The notes beneath the pieces are model-generated. The model was not told the origin of the DNA, searched no databases, and worked only from the letters and a program-made list of their open reading frames with translations. DNA of 64,000 nucleotides, from contig JAOUIH010000001.1 of NCBI GenBank assembly GCA_029884165.1, positions 1-64,000 on the forward strand. The letters run 5' to 3'. The DNA comes from Gammaproteobacteria bacterium (lineage in GTDB: Bacteria; Pseudomonadota; Gammaproteobacteria; Steroidobacterales; Woeseiaceae). This document shows, in pieces, positions 18,094 through 27,855 of the stretch. Numbering within the stretch: the stretch's first letter is position 1; every line of letters begins with the position of its first letter. A program made the translations under genes and the position numbers.

Positions 18094-21000
18094 ACGCCAT
18101 GATCATGCGTAGCCTGCTGCTGCTGATCGGCGCTGCGCTGGCATTGCCCGCGGTCCGTGCACAGGTTGTGGACGAAGCGGCCCTCGGCGAGACCGTCGAG
18201 CGACACCTGCCGATCGACGAACCGTACCTGCAGTGGGTCCAGGACCCGGACGAGCTGGCCACGGAAGAGGGCGACCAGATCGACGTCCGCGAGGTCATCG
18301 AGGACAAGCCGGAGACGATCAAGCTGACCGGCCTGGTGCCGCCAATAAACTTCGAGACCGGCGTCGCGCAGATTCCCGACACGACGGTCGTCGAACTCGC
18401 GGGCATCCTGGAGCGCATGCGGCACAGGCGCAATGTCCGCCTGCACCTGGTCGGCCATGCGGACAACCGGCCGCTGTCGCCGCGCCTCGCTGCCATTTAC
18501 GGCGACAACCAGGGCCTGTCACGCGAGCGCGCGGGCCAGGTGGCCGAGCACTTCCAGACGTCCCTGTCCCTGCCGCCGGAGGCGATCTCGTTCGGCTGGG
18601 CCGGCGATACGGAGCCCGTAGCCAGCAACGCCACGGAAGACGGCCGCGCACTGAACCGGCGCGTCGAGGTCGAGGTCTGGTATGACGAGCTGCGCGAGAG
18701 CGTGGCGCTCGAGGAGTTCCTCGTGCCGCACCAGATCCAGCGCGTCAAGGTGTGCCGGATGGAAACGGTCTGCAAACTCCGTTATGTCGACGGGCACTCC
18801 AAGCGCGCGCGCCTGCAGAACCTGATCGCGCCGCTCTATTACGACGAAGAAACGATAGAAGTCACGCCGCAGTTCGTCGACCAGGTGCAGCGCGGACTCC
18901 AGAATCTTCGCGACAAGCAGAACGTCACGGTGAAATTCGTCGGCTACACCGACGAGTCTCCGCTCACCGGGCGGACCGAACGCATATACGGCGACCACGT
19001 CGGCCTGTCGAAGGCTCGTGCGCGCCGCGTTGCGCTCGCGATACAGGAGGATCTCGGACTGCCGACGGCGGCCGTGGACAGCGACGGGCGGGGTGCCGAG
19101 AGGCCGCTCGGCGCAAACGAGACCGCCCAGGGTAGGGCGCTGAACCGCCGTGTGGAAGTCGAATTCTGGTACGACGATCCGCTGCAGGAACTCCCGAACG
19201 AACCGCAGCTGTGCCCGGAGTCCGCCGGCGCCGAACTCGTCACGAAGGTCTACGATCCGCCCTGGGGCAGGCTGGATACCGTCAGCTTCAGCGGCGGGCA
19301 GCCGGTGGTCCCGGCAGGCCTCGCCGACAAGCTCGCGCGCGCGATGCGCGACGTGGCGTCCAAGGAAAACGTGCGGCTGCGCTTTCTCGGCTACACGCGC
19401 AACGAGCGCCTCGATCGACGCACTGCGATGGTCTACGGCGACGATATCGGCTTGTCGGCATCGCGCGCTCGTCGCGTCATGGACGAGATCGGCAGCCAGT
19501 TGACCCTCGAGCCCGGCGAGATGGAGTTCGAAGGGCGCGGTTACCTGCATTCGAAGGACGTCGTGAACGCGGGCTTCGTCCAGGGCGATACCTCGCACGT
19601 CGAAATCCAGGTCGTTTACGACGAACTGGCGGTGCTCGACGACTACGAGGGCGTGGAAATCACGCGACTCACGCGCGAGATAGATCCGCAGAACCCGCTG
19701 GCGCTGAACCTTATGCGCATAACGGTCGACGGCGAGCCGATCGACGACCCGGAGCGCAGCTCCGCAGATATCCAGCGCTGCACGGACGTGGCTTTCGAAA
19801 GCGCGGACATCCAGTTCGGTTTCGACAACATGACCTCGGCGCCGCGGCTGGCGGTCAGCGCGCAGCCCGCGTCGGTGACCCTGCCGTCGCACCACGGCGA
19901 CCTGTACGTGGTACCGAAGGTCGAGCCGGTCCGTTTCCGCATGTACACGAACTACTCGCATTTCATCGAGCGGGCCGAGGTGCGTGTATTCGATAACGGG
20001 CAGTCGCTGGAAGCCGAGCCGCTGGCCGTCGTCCCGATCGATCTCGACGACGTGGCCGAGTGGGAGCCGCCGCTCGAGCACTTCCGGGCGCCGACGCGCG
20101 AGCTGGCCTACGTGTTGCGCAGCTATGGCCAGGACGGCAACTTCGACGAAACGCTGCCGCAGCCGCTGTGGCTCGTCTACGGAGAGACCGAATTCGACGA
20201 GAACGATCCCGAGCAGGGCGAGTCCCGCGCGCAGGATCCGTTGCTCGCATCCTGGGGCGAGACTTCGCTGGCCACGCAGAACATCGGCCTCGCGAGCGGC
20301 ACCGTAAGCGTCCGGGGCAGCGGTGTGCCCGAGGGTCACAGCGTGTGGGTTGCCGGGCGGCCGGTGCCGGTCGATCCCGACGGCAGCTTCGTGGCCGAGG
20401 AAATCCTCCCGCAGGGCAAGCACACGGTCGAGGTCGCGATGCTCGATGCGGAAGGCAACGGCGAGCTCTACCTGCGCGACCTGGAACTCAGGAACAACGA
20501 CTGGTTCTATGTCGGCATAGCCGACGTCACTCTGTCCCTGAACGAGACGAACGGGCCGATCGAACAGCTGGGCGGTTCCGCGCCAGCCGTAGACCCGACG
20601 TCTACCGCCGATGGCCGGCTCGCGTTCTTCGTCAACGGCAAGTGGGGCGATCACTGGAAGCTGACGGCGAGTGCGGACACCCGCGAGGGACCGATCGACG
20701 AGATGTTCGGCAATTTCCTGAACAAGTCGCCGGACTCGCTGTTCCGCCGGATCGACCCCGATTACTACTACCCGACCTTCGGTGACGACGGCACGGTTGA
20801 GGAAATGGCGCCGACGATGGGCAAGTTCTATGTGCGCGTCAGCGAGGACGAGAACTACGGCATGTGGGGCAATTTCAAGATCGGCTACATGCAGAACGAA
20901 CTCGCGCAGGTCGATCGGGGCCTGTATGGCGCAAACGCGCATTACCAGGCCGATGCCTCGACGGCTTTCGGCGAGCGGCGCCTCGTCGCCGACGCGTTCG

Positions 21001-23192
21001 TTGCGGAGCCGGGCACGATCCCCAGCCGTGAGGAGTTTCGTGGCACCGGCGGGTCGTTGTATTACCTGAAGCGCCAGGACCTGCTGGTCGGGTCGGAGCG
21101 GGTGCGCGTGGAGATTCGGGACAAGGCCTCCGGCATCGTGACCGGCGTGCTGAACCTGATGCCGTCGGTCGACTACGACGTCGATTACCTGCAGGGCCGG
21201 ATCATGCTGAACGAGCCGCTGTCGTCGACGGTGGACGACAACATGCTCGTTCGCAGCAACGCGCTGAGCGGCGACGAGGCCTACCTGGTCGTGCGCTACG
21301 AATACGCGCCGGGCTTCGACGAGATCGACGCAGTGGCGGCGGGCGGCCAGGCTCACTACTGGTTCGGCGACTACGTGAGGGTGGGCCTGACCGCCAACAC
21401 GAACGAGCAGGACGGGGAAGACAGCAGCCTGAATGCGGGCGACCTGACGGTGCGAATGAGTTCCGACACCTGGGTCAAGTTGCAGACCGCACAAAGCGAG
21501 GGCCTGGTTGCAACTTCGCTGCGCTCCGACGACGGCGGCTTCGGTTTCTACGGCTACGACCCGCTCTCGTTCCAAAACGCCCAGGCCGGGGCCTGGCGAG
21601 CAGACGTCAGCGCCAGCTCGAACGACCTGTTCGACTTCGGCGACAGTCGCATCACGCTGTATGTGCAGGAAGTGGAAGCAGGCTTCTCGGCGCCCGGGCT
21701 GTCGACGATCACCGATACGAAGAACGTCGGCGGAACGGTAAGCGTGCCGATACTGGATTTCGTCGCGCTGAACGCGAAATTCGACAAGCGGGAGCAGGAG
21801 CAGGGCATCGAGACGCAGGCCCAGGAAATCAACCTGAGCTATGATTTCGGCGACAACTGGGACGTCCGTGCCGGCTATCGCCAGGACGAGCGCGTGGATC
21901 GTTCGCCGCTGGTGCCGCTCACGCAGGAAGAGGGCGAGCGCTCCGATGTCGTCGTGCAGCTCGGCTACAACTCGCGCGCCGACTGGAACGCCTACGCGTT
22001 CATGCAGGAGACCGTTGCGACGACGGGCAACCGCCAGGACAACGGCCGCATAGGCGTCGGCGGCTCGTACCGGTACTCCGAAAAGCTGCGCCTGAATGCT
22101 GAGGTCTCGAGCGGCGACCTGGGGCCGGGTGGCCGGCTTGGTACGACCTACCTGCATTCCGACCGGACCAGCATGTACCTCAACTACGCGCTGGAGAACG
22201 AGCGCGGCGACAATGGCCTCAGGGGCTACCGCGGCGACGAGGGTAACCTCGTGGCGGGCGTGAAGACGCGCCTGTCCGACAGCACCAGCGTCTTCGTCGA
22301 GGAACGTTACCAGCACAACAGGACCATGACGGGCCTGACGCACGCGACCGGCGTGAGCCTCGCGCCGGTCGAGCGGCTCAACCTGAGCTTCAACACCGAC
22401 ATCGGCACCTTGCAGGATTCCCTGACGGGCGCCGAGACGGAACGGCTGGCGGTCGGCGTCCAGGTCGGCTATGGCTTCGAGCGGCTGCAGTTCTCCAGTG
22501 GCGTCGAGTATCGCAACGACCTCGTGCAGCAGCCGGACCTGGCCAGCAATGAGCGCGAGACCTGGCTGTTCCGCAACAACTTCCGCTTCGAGATGTCGGA
22601 GAGCGGCCGGCTGCTGGGCAAGCTCAATCACTCGCTGAGCGACAGTTCGCTGGGCGACTTCTACGCGGGCGGCTTCACGGAGGCGGTGCTCGGCTATGCC
22701 TACCGGCCGGTGACGCACGACCGGCTGAATACGCTCGTCAAGTACACGTACTTCTACAATGTCCCGACGACGGACCAGGTCACGCTGAAAAACACGGCCG
22801 CCGAGTACATACAGAAGAGCCACGTGGCGGCGGTCGACGTCACCTACGACATTTCACCGACGATATCGATCGGCGGCAAGTACGCGTACCGGCTGGGCGA
22901 GATCAGCCTGGATCGCGACAATCCGGAATTCTTCGACAACGGCGCGGCGCTGTACGTGCTGCGGGCCGACTGGCGCTTCCGTGAGCACTGGGAGGCGATG
23001 GTCGAGACGCGCCTGCTCGACATGACCGATCTCGGCGAGAGCCGCAGCGGCGCATTGCTGACGATTTCGCGCTGGTTCGGCGACAACGTGAAGATCGGCC
23101 TCGGCTACAACTTCACGGATTTCTCGGACGACCTGACCGACCTGGACTACGATCACCAGGGGCTGTTCCTGAACCTGACCGGCGCGATGTAG
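18090..23192 (+). CDS. giant envelope protein: three OmpA-like domains plus beta-barrel-like region
   Basis: The 1700-aa product starts at GTG 18090, 5 nt after GGAGGTGAG (ATG 18099 also possible). A signal peptide ends PAVRA-Q. Three tandem OmpA-like peptidoglycan-binding domains lie near residues 90-200, 250-365 and 395-510. The first two have the classic ALNRRVEV end; the third is altered (DTSHVEIQV). A beta-rich linker with an Ig-like module (residues about 740-800) leads to a long region (about 830-1700) of alternating amphipathic strands (DHWKLTASADTR, GNFKIGYMQNE, YLNYALENERG), consistent with an outer-membrane beta-barrel. It lacks the usual C-terminal aromatic residue (ends LTGAM). 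It likely anchors the DUF11 partner to peptidoglycan and outer membrane. Confidence 0.88.
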   Translation: MNAMIMRSLLLLIGAALALPAVRAQVVDEAALGETVERHLPIDEPYLQWVQDPDELATEEGDQIDVREVIEDKPETIKLTGLVPPINFETGVAQIPDTTVVELAGILERMRHRRNVRLHLVGHADNRPLSPRLAAIYGDNQGLSRERAGQVAEHFQTSLSLPPEAISFGWAGDTEPVASNATEDGRALNRRVEVEVWYDELRESVALEEFLVPHQIQRVKVCRMETVCKLRYVDGHSKRARLQNLIAPLYYDEETIEVTPQFVDQVQRGLQNLRDKQNVTVKFVGYTDESPLTGRTERIYGDHVGLSKARARRVALAIQEDLGLPTAAVDSDGRGAERPLGANETAQGRALNRRVEVEFWYDDPLQELPNEPQLCPESAGAELVTKVYDPPWGRLDTVSFSGGQPVVPAGLADKLARAMRDVASKENVRLRFLGYTRNERLDRRTAMVYGDDIGLSASRARRVMDEIGSQLTLEPGEMEFEGRGYLHSKDVVNAGFVQGDTSHVEIQVVYDELAVLDDYEGVEITRLTREIDPQNPLALNLMRITVDGEPIDDPERSSADIQRCTDVAFESADIQFGFDNMTSAPRLAVSAQPASVTLPSHHGDLYVVPKVEPVRFRMYTNYSHFIERAEVRVFDNGQSLEAEPLAVVPIDLDDVAEWEPPLEHFRAPTRELAYVLRSYGQDGNFDETLPQPLWLVYGETEFDENDPEQGESRAQDPLLASWGETSLATQNIGLASGTVSVRGSGVPEGHSVWVAGRPVPVDPDGSFVAEEILPQGKHTVEVAMLDAEGNGELYLRDLELRNNDWFYVGIADVTLSLNETNGPIEQLGGSAPAVDPTSTADGRLAFFVNGKWGDHWKLTASADTREGPIDEMFGNFLNKSPDSLFRRIDPDYYYPTFGDDGTVEEMAPTMGKFYVRVSEDENYGMWGNFKIGYMQNELAQVDRGLYGANAHYQADASTAFGERRLVADAFVAEPGTIPSREEFRGTGGSLYYLKRQDLLVGSERVRVEIRDKASGIVTGVLNLMPSVDYDVDYLQGRIMLNEPLSSTVDDNMLVRSNALSGDEAYLVVRYEYAPGFDEIDAVAAGGQAHYWFGDYVRVGLTANTNEQDGEDSSLNAGDLTVRMSSDTWVKLQTAQSEGLVATSLRSDDGGFGFYGYDPLSFQNAQAGAWRADVSASSNDLFDFGDSRITLYVQEVEAGFSAPGLSTITDTKNVGGTVSVPILDFVALNAKFDKREQEQGIETQAQEINLSYDFGDNWDVRAGYRQDERVDRSPLVPLTQEEGERSDVVVQLGYNSRADWNAYAFMQETVATTGNRQDNGRIGVGGSYRYSEKLRLNAEVSSGDLGPGGRLGTTYLHSDRTSMYLNYALENERGDNGLRGYRGDEGNLVAGVKTRLSDSTSVFVEERYQHNRTMTGLTHATGVSLAPVERLNLSFNTDIGTLQDSLTGAETERLAVGVQVGYGFERLQFSSGVEYRNDLVQQPDLASNERETWLFRNNFRFEMSESGRLLGKLNHSLSDSSLGDFYAGGFTEAVLGYAYRPVTHDRLNTLVKYTYFYNVPTTDQVTLKNTAAEYIQKSHVAAVDVTYDISPTISIGGKYAYRLGEISLDRDNPEFFDNGAALYVLRADWRFREHWEAMVETRLLDMTDLGESRSGALLTISRWFGDNVKIGLGYNFTDFSDDLTDLDYDHQGLFLNLTGAM

Positions 23193-23274
23193 GCGCCGGT
23201 CATGCTTGCCGGTTATGACGGCGGCGCCGCGGGTTTGCTAACCTAGCGGCGTCGCTGTCGAACCGGGAATTCAG

Positions 23275-24219
23275 ATGATCAACAGGCGCGATCTCCTCAG
23301 GTATTCCGCTGCGGCCGGTGCTGCACTGGCCTTCGACCTACGAGCCGCGCTCGCCGCCGGCGACCTGATTCAACGCCGGATCCCGTCGACCGGCGAGTCC
23401 GTGCCGATCATCGGCCTGGGCAGCTCGGCAACGTTCAGTCGCCTGGCCGGCAGTGGCGAGGTGGATGCGTTGCGCGAGGTCCTCGAGACGCTGGCCGATG
23501 CGGGTGGCACCGTGTTCGACACCGCGCCCGGCTACGGCGACGCTGAGGAGGTCGCCGGCGAGCTCGTGCAGGAACTTGGGATTGCGGAGCGCATGTTCTG
23601 GGCGACCAAGGTCAACGCGGTCCCGCGCGGCGGGCGCACGGCGGATCCGGCCGACTCGCTGGCGCAGATCGAGACGTCCTTCCGGCGCATCGGCCGTGAG
23701 TCGATCGACCTGATCCAGGTGCATAACCTTGCCGACGTGCCGACCCAGCTCGCCGTACTGAAAGACCTGAAGGAGCAGGGGCGGGTTCGTTATATCGGCG
23801 TTACGTCGACGAGCTCCTCCCGTTACGCGGATCTGGCCGAGGTCATGCGCCGCGAGCCGCTCGACTTCATCGGCGTGGACTACGCCGTCGATAACCTGGA
23901 GTCGGCCGAGATGATCCTGCCGCTCGCGGCGGACCGCGGCATAGCGGTACTCGTATACCTGCCGTTCGGGCGGACGCGTCTCTGGCAGCGGACCGCGGGC
24001 CGGGACCTGCCGGAATGGGCCGCGGAATTCGATGCGGCGAGCTGGGCGCAGTTCTTCCTGAAGTTCGCCGCCGCGCATCCGGCCGTCACGGCCGTCACCC
24101 CGGCGACCAGCAAGCCGCATCACATGCTCGACAACATCGGCGGCGGCATGGGGCGTCTGCCGGACGCGGCCATGCAGAAACGGATGATCGAGTTTATCGA
24201 CGCGCTGCCGTCGGCCTGA
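23275..24219 (+). CDS. aldo/keto reductase with Tat-type signal
   Basis: The 314-aa protein is an aldo/keto reductase TIM barrel: GLGSSATF near the start, the catalytic region FDTAPGYGDAEE with the active-site Asp and Tyr, Lys in FWATKVNA, then ESIDLIQVHN and RYIGVTS. The N-terminus NRRDLLRYSAAAGAALAF has a twin-arginine motif with a hydrophobic stretch, so periplasmic export of the folded NADPH enzyme is likely. The substrate cannot be inferred. It stands alone, 80 nt after the surface operon and convergent with the regulator gene at 24240. Confidence 0.88.
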   Translation: MINRRDLLRYSAAAGAALAFDLRAALAAGDLIQRRIPSTGESVPIIGLGSSATFSRLAGSGEVDALREVLETLADAGGTVFDTAPGYGDAEEVAGELVQELGIAERMFWATKVNAVPRGGRTADPADSLAQIETSFRRIGRESIDLIQVHNLADVPTQLAVLKDLKEQGRVRYIGVTSTSSSRYADLAEVMRREPLDFIGVDYAVDNLESAEMILPLAADRGIAVLVYLPFGRTRLWQRTAGRDLPEWAAEFDAASWAQFFLKFAAAHPAVTAVTPATSKPHHMLDNIGGGMGRLPDAAMQKRMIEFIDALPSA

Positions 24220-24239
24220 GGCCCGTCACTGGCAGGCTG

Positions 24240-26636
24240 TCAGGGAACGACGGCCGTTTCGGCATCCGGGGCGCGGGCACGGTAATCCTCGAGTTCCGCG
24301 GCGTCCGTTTCGGTCCATGACTCCGCCGAAGTTTCGCGCAGCGACTCCAGCAGCGCGACGGCAGAGGCCGCGTCGCCACCGAGAAAGGCGAGCCGTGCCT
24401 GCAGGCGGAACGTATCCGGTTGCTCCGGCCGCTCGAGCCGGAGACGCCCGACCAGCGGCTCTGCCTCGGCCATGAGCCCCAGGTCCAGGTAGGCGCGCGC
24501 GAGTTCCCGGGTAGCCTCGAGTTCGATCCCGTCGTCCCCGACCTCGCGGGCGATTGCGAGAGCGTCGCCCAGCAGGTCCGTCGCGCCTTCCGGATCGCCC
24601 GCGGCTATCCGGATCTCGGCCTGCAGCGCGAGTGCTCGCGCCTGCTCGCGGCGCTCGCCCCGCTCGATCGAGCGCCCGAGCAGCTCATCGGCGAGCGCCC
24701 TGGCCGAGACGACGTCGCCGAGGTCCAGCAGGCTGCGCGCGAGGTCGCGCATCGTCGCCTGCTCGTTCATGCGGTTGTCGATGTCCCGGAATATTGCGCT
24801 CGCCGCCCGGAAGCCGGCGGCCGCGTCCGCCGGGCGCCCGAGCAGCCGGTCGGCACTCGCCATGGCTGCCAGCGCCGAGGCGGTCACGTAACGGTCCTGG
24901 ATCTCGATGCCAATGTCGTGGGCCTGTACGGCGAACAGGCGAGCCCGCGACAGGTTGCCGCGTTCCAGCGCGAGGGCGGCGAGCGACAGGTAGCTCGAGC
25001 TCTCGCCGACCCGGTTGCCGAGTTCGCGGCGGATCGACAAAGCCAGCTCCTGCGCTTCCTCCGCCTCGTCGTAACGGCCCAGGTGGCGCAGAACGGAACT
25101 TAGCCGGCTCAATGCGGAGGCTTCGAACAGGCGGTTGCCCGTGACCCGGAAGTTGGCGATGGCTTCGCGTGACTGGAGTTCGGCCTCTTGGTAGCGGCCC
25201 AGCCGGATGAGGACGCCCGACAGGTTGTTCGTGATCGTGCCCGGCAGGGATTCGATGCCCTGCGCACGGGTCAGCTCGATGGCACGGTCGAGATACTCTT
25301 TCGCAAGCCTGTAATCCCCGGAATTGGACGCGACGAGCCCGAGATTGACATTGGCGGACGCCATGCGGTCGAGGTGCGTCGAGCCCTCGGTCAGGCGCAG
25401 CACGTCCTCGAACTGTTGCCGCGCGAGGTCGAGACGGTCTTGGTTCAGGTAGGCGATGCCGAGCGAATTGAGCGCGGCGGCCTGTTCGGAGACAGCACCC
25501 TCGGCGGCGGCTTCGGCCGCCAGCTGCTGCAGCAGCGGCTCTGCGATGTGCCACTCGCGCAGCGTGCGCGCCGACAGGGCATACTCGTAGCGCGGCCAGA
25601 ACAACTCCGGCTCCTGCTCCGTGACGACCTGGAACAGCCGCTTCGCTTCCTCGTTGCGGCCGGCGAACTGCAGACTCAGGGCGCGGGCGTAGGCCTCGTT
25701 CAGAAAGTCGTCGCCGGAGACCACGCGACGTATCTCGCCGTGGGCCCGGCCGTCCGAGACGAGCGCCGCGACCGTCGCCGCGACTTCCGGGATCATGCTC
25801 GTCGCCTCGGCTCCCACCGCGCTGCGCTGCTCGGGGCGACGGTGCCTGCTCGTCAGCTGATAGTGCAGCCGGTAGGCGCCCTCGACGTATTCCAGGCGGC
25901 CGGCGAGCACGTAGGTCGCGCCCTGGGTCTTCTGCAACAACTCCGGGAACTCGCTGCCGGCGGCGGTCAGCTCGGCCGCCGCGCGTCCGGCGGCCAGGCC
26001 CATGACCGACCGATCGCCGACGACCTCGATGCCGTGGTTTTCCAGCAGGCGATTCAACAGGCTCATCAGCCCGGTGTCGACCCAATCGAGCCCGCCGTCA
26101 CCGGTAGCGTTTTCGATCGGCAGCACGGCGATTCGCACGGGACCGGCCGTCACGTCGCGGCTCAGGGCCCACCAGGTACCCAGCGCGACAACGAGGGTGA
26201 GGGCGGCCGACAGCGGCAGCCAGCGGCGCGGCGGCCGCGCGCCCGCAGCCTCGGTTTCCGGGGCAGCCGTCGCGGGGGCCGGGCCGGGCGGTGCCTCGAT
26301 GTCGGGCAGGAACCGATAGCCGTGGCCGTGCACGGTGCGTATGACCGCCTGCCGCTCGGAATCGTCATCGACGGCGCGGCGCGCCTTCATGACCGAACGC
26401 GTCAGCGACGCCTCGGTAACGATGCTGCGCGGCCAGAGAACGTCCTGCAGTTCGTCCTTGTCGACCGCCCGGTCGCGATGCTCGATCAGGTAGCGCAGCA
26501 GTTCGAAGGCCTTCGGCTGGATCGCGACCGGCACCCCGGCGCGGCGCAGCTCGCGCAGCGCACAGTCGAGTTCGAACTCGCCGAAGCGATAGACGGGTTG
26601 CGGGGACTGCTTGCTGTCGGTCACGGGCCCAGGCAC
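24240..26636 (-). CDS. membrane-anchored winged-helix regulator with TPR domain (CadC-like layout)
   Basis: The 798-aa protein has an N-terminal OmpR/CadC-type winged helix (residues about 16-108: FGEFELDCALRELRR, AFELLRYLIEHRDRAV, RTVHGHGYRF). A linker and one TM (about 148-168) lead to a TolB-N-like segment (RIAVLPIENATGD) and a long TPR array (about 330-760). It is typical of one-component regulators in which the periplasmic or cytoplasmic TPR part senses a partner or signal. It is divergent from mddA, and two 12-bp direct repeats lie between them, so it may control mddA and itself. The ligand is unknown. Confidence 0.88.
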   Translation of the reverse strand: MPGPVTDSKQSPQPVYRFGEFELDCALRELRRAGVPVAIQPKAFELLRYLIEHRDRAVDKDELQDVLWPRSIVTEASLTRSVMKARRAVDDDSERQAVIRTVHGHGYRFLPDIEAPPGPAPATAAPETEAAGARPPRRWLPLSAALTLVVALGTWWALSRDVTAGPVRIAVLPIENATGDGGLDWVDTGLMSLLNRLLENHGIEVVGDRSVMGLAAGRAAAELTAAGSEFPELLQKTQGATYVLAGRLEYVEGAYRLHYQLTSRHRRPEQRSAVGAEATSMIPEVAATVAALVSDGRAHGEIRRVVSGDDFLNEAYARALSLQFAGRNEEAKRLFQVVTEQEPELFWPRYEYALSARTLREWHIAEPLLQQLAAEAAAEGAVSEQAAALNSLGIAYLNQDRLDLARQQFEDVLRLTEGSTHLDRMASANVNLGLVASNSGDYRLAKEYLDRAIELTRAQGIESLPGTITNNLSGVLIRLGRYQEAELQSREAIANFRVTGNRLFEASALSRLSSVLRHLGRYDEAEEAQELALSIRRELGNRVGESSSYLSLAALALERGNLSRARLFAVQAHDIGIEIQDRYVTASALAAMASADRLLGRPADAAAGFRAASAIFRDIDNRMNEQATMRDLARSLLDLGDVVSARALADELLGRSIERGERREQARALALQAEIRIAAGDPEGATDLLGDALAIAREVGDDGIELEATRELARAYLDLGLMAEAEPLVGRLRLERPEQPDTFRLQARLAFLGGDAASAVALLESLRETSAESWTETDAAELEDYRARAPDAETAVVP

Positions 26637-26764
26637 CTCGGTGTCGCGGGCGCTGCCCCGCGTGTCGGCGTGTCCCGGCTGATTCTACCGCGGGAGGAGT
26701 TACGGCCAACAAGGCCGGGCAGCGCCGGCCTGCGGCAGGCGGGGGGGCTCCCGGCCGGGGGTTC

Positions 26765-26798
26765 GCAAATGGTCAGCACGAGGTCTGCAAATGGTCAG
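26765..26798. promoter_or_regulatory. tandem operator-like direct repeats (GCAAATGGTCAG)
   Basis: GCAAATGGTCAG occurs identically at 26765-26776 and 26787-26798, 22 bp apart start to start (two helical turns on one DNA face). OmpR/CadC-type winged helices usually bind tandem direct repeats. The site lies 80-113 bp before the mddA ATG and about 130 bp before the regulator's start. Confidence 0.5.
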
Positions 26799-26877
26799 GA
26801 CCGGGTGGAGCGGCCGACGGCAAACTGCGCATCAAGCCAAACGGCCTAATCCAATCAACAACTTAGGAGATCAGACC

Positions 26878-27648
26878 ATGAAACGCACCGCCTTCCTCGC
26901 TTACGGCATCGCCTGCTATGCCGTCTTCTTCGCCACCTTCCTGTACGCGATCGGCTTCATCGGCAACCTGTGGGTGCCGAAGACGATCGATGCCGCGCCG
27001 ACGGTGCCGTTCGTCCAGGCGCTGCTCGTGAACACGCTGCTGCTCGGCGTATTCGCGATCCAGCACAGCGTGATGGCCCGGCCTGCCTTCAAGAAGTACT
27101 GGACCCGCATCGTGCCGCAGCCCCTCGAGCGCGCGACCTACGTGCTGGCCTCGAGCCTCGCCCTGGTCCTGCTGTTCTGGGCCTGGGAGCCGATGGGTGG
27201 GCTGGTCTGGGACGTCTCCGGCACGATCGGCGGCACCGTGCTGACGGCGCTGTATTTCGCCGGCTGGGCGCTGCTCCTGTACGTCACCTTCCTGATCAAC
27301 CACTTCGACCTGTTCGGCCTGAGCCAGGTGTGGAACGAGTTCCGGCAGCGCGAGGCGCAGCCGCTGAAGTTCGTGACGCCGAGCCTCTACCGCTGGGTGC
27401 GGCACCCGCTGTACGTCGCGTGGCTGATGATCTTCTGGATGGCGCAGACGATGACCGTCACGCACCTCGTGTTCGCGTTGGCCTGCACCGGCTACATCCT
27501 GATCGCGATCCAGCTCGAGGAGCGCAATCTGGCCGAGGCACACCCGGAATACGCGCAGTACAAGCGCAAGGTCCCGATGCTGATCCCGTCGTTCCGCCGT
27601 CGGCTCGACCGCCGCTCGGCGGCCGAACTGGTCGCAGACGCGAGCTAG
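26878..27648 (+). CDS. mddA: MddA-like methanethiol S-methyltransferase (NnrU/ICMT-type membrane protein)
   Basis: The 256-aa membrane protein has five or more TM segments and motifs shared with MddA and NnrU: IQHSVMARPAFKKYWTR, PLERATYVL, LINHFDLFGLSQVW and the SAM-binding RHPLYVAW plus a C-terminal LEERNLAEAHPEYAQYK typical of the isoprenylcysteine-methyltransferase fold. MddA converts methanethiol to dimethyl sulfide with SAM. ATG 26878 has an AGGAG box 7 nt upstream; the frame's extension upstream has none. The family also includes NnrU-like proteins of unclear function, so the substrate is inferred. Confidence 0.75.
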   Translation: MKRTAFLAYGIACYAVFFATFLYAIGFIGNLWVPKTIDAAPTVPFVQALLVNTLLLGVFAIQHSVMARPAFKKYWTRIVPQPLERATYVLASSLALVLLFWAWEPMGGLVWDVSGTIGGTVLTALYFAGWALLLYVTFLINHFDLFGLSQVWNEFRQREAQPLKFVTPSLYRWVRHPLYVAWLMIFWMAQTMTVTHLVFALACTGYILIAIQLEERNLAEAHPEYAQYKRKVPMLIPSFRRRLDRRSAAELVADAS

Positions 27649-27723
27649 GCAACGGGTCGGTGGCGGGAAGGGACGCCTGCCGCCGACCATCTGCACCTTT
27701 GAAAAGTTGAAAAGGACAGGCAC

Positions 27724-27855
27724 ATGAATGCATCGATCCAATCTGGCCTGCGCGAGCGCGTTGCACGCCTCGGCCTGCTGGCTTTCGCATTTTTTCTGGT
27801 GAAGGGCATGGCCTGGCTGGTCGCCAGCTGGGTCCTCGTCCGCGGCGTTACCTGA
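27724..27855 (+). CDS. small single-TM protein (43 aa)
   Basis: This short ORF starts at an ATG 6 nt after AAGGACAG. It encodes a basic N-terminus (GLRERVARLG) and one hydrophobic helix (LLAFAFFLVKGMAWLVASWV). It follows mddA by 75 nt on the same strand, and its last 8 nt overlap the 3' end of the convergent PhyH gene. The good initiation site and clear membrane-protein composition support it. Function unknown. Confidence 0.55.
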   Translation: MNASIQSGLRERVARLGLLAFAFFLVKGMAWLVASWVLVRGVT

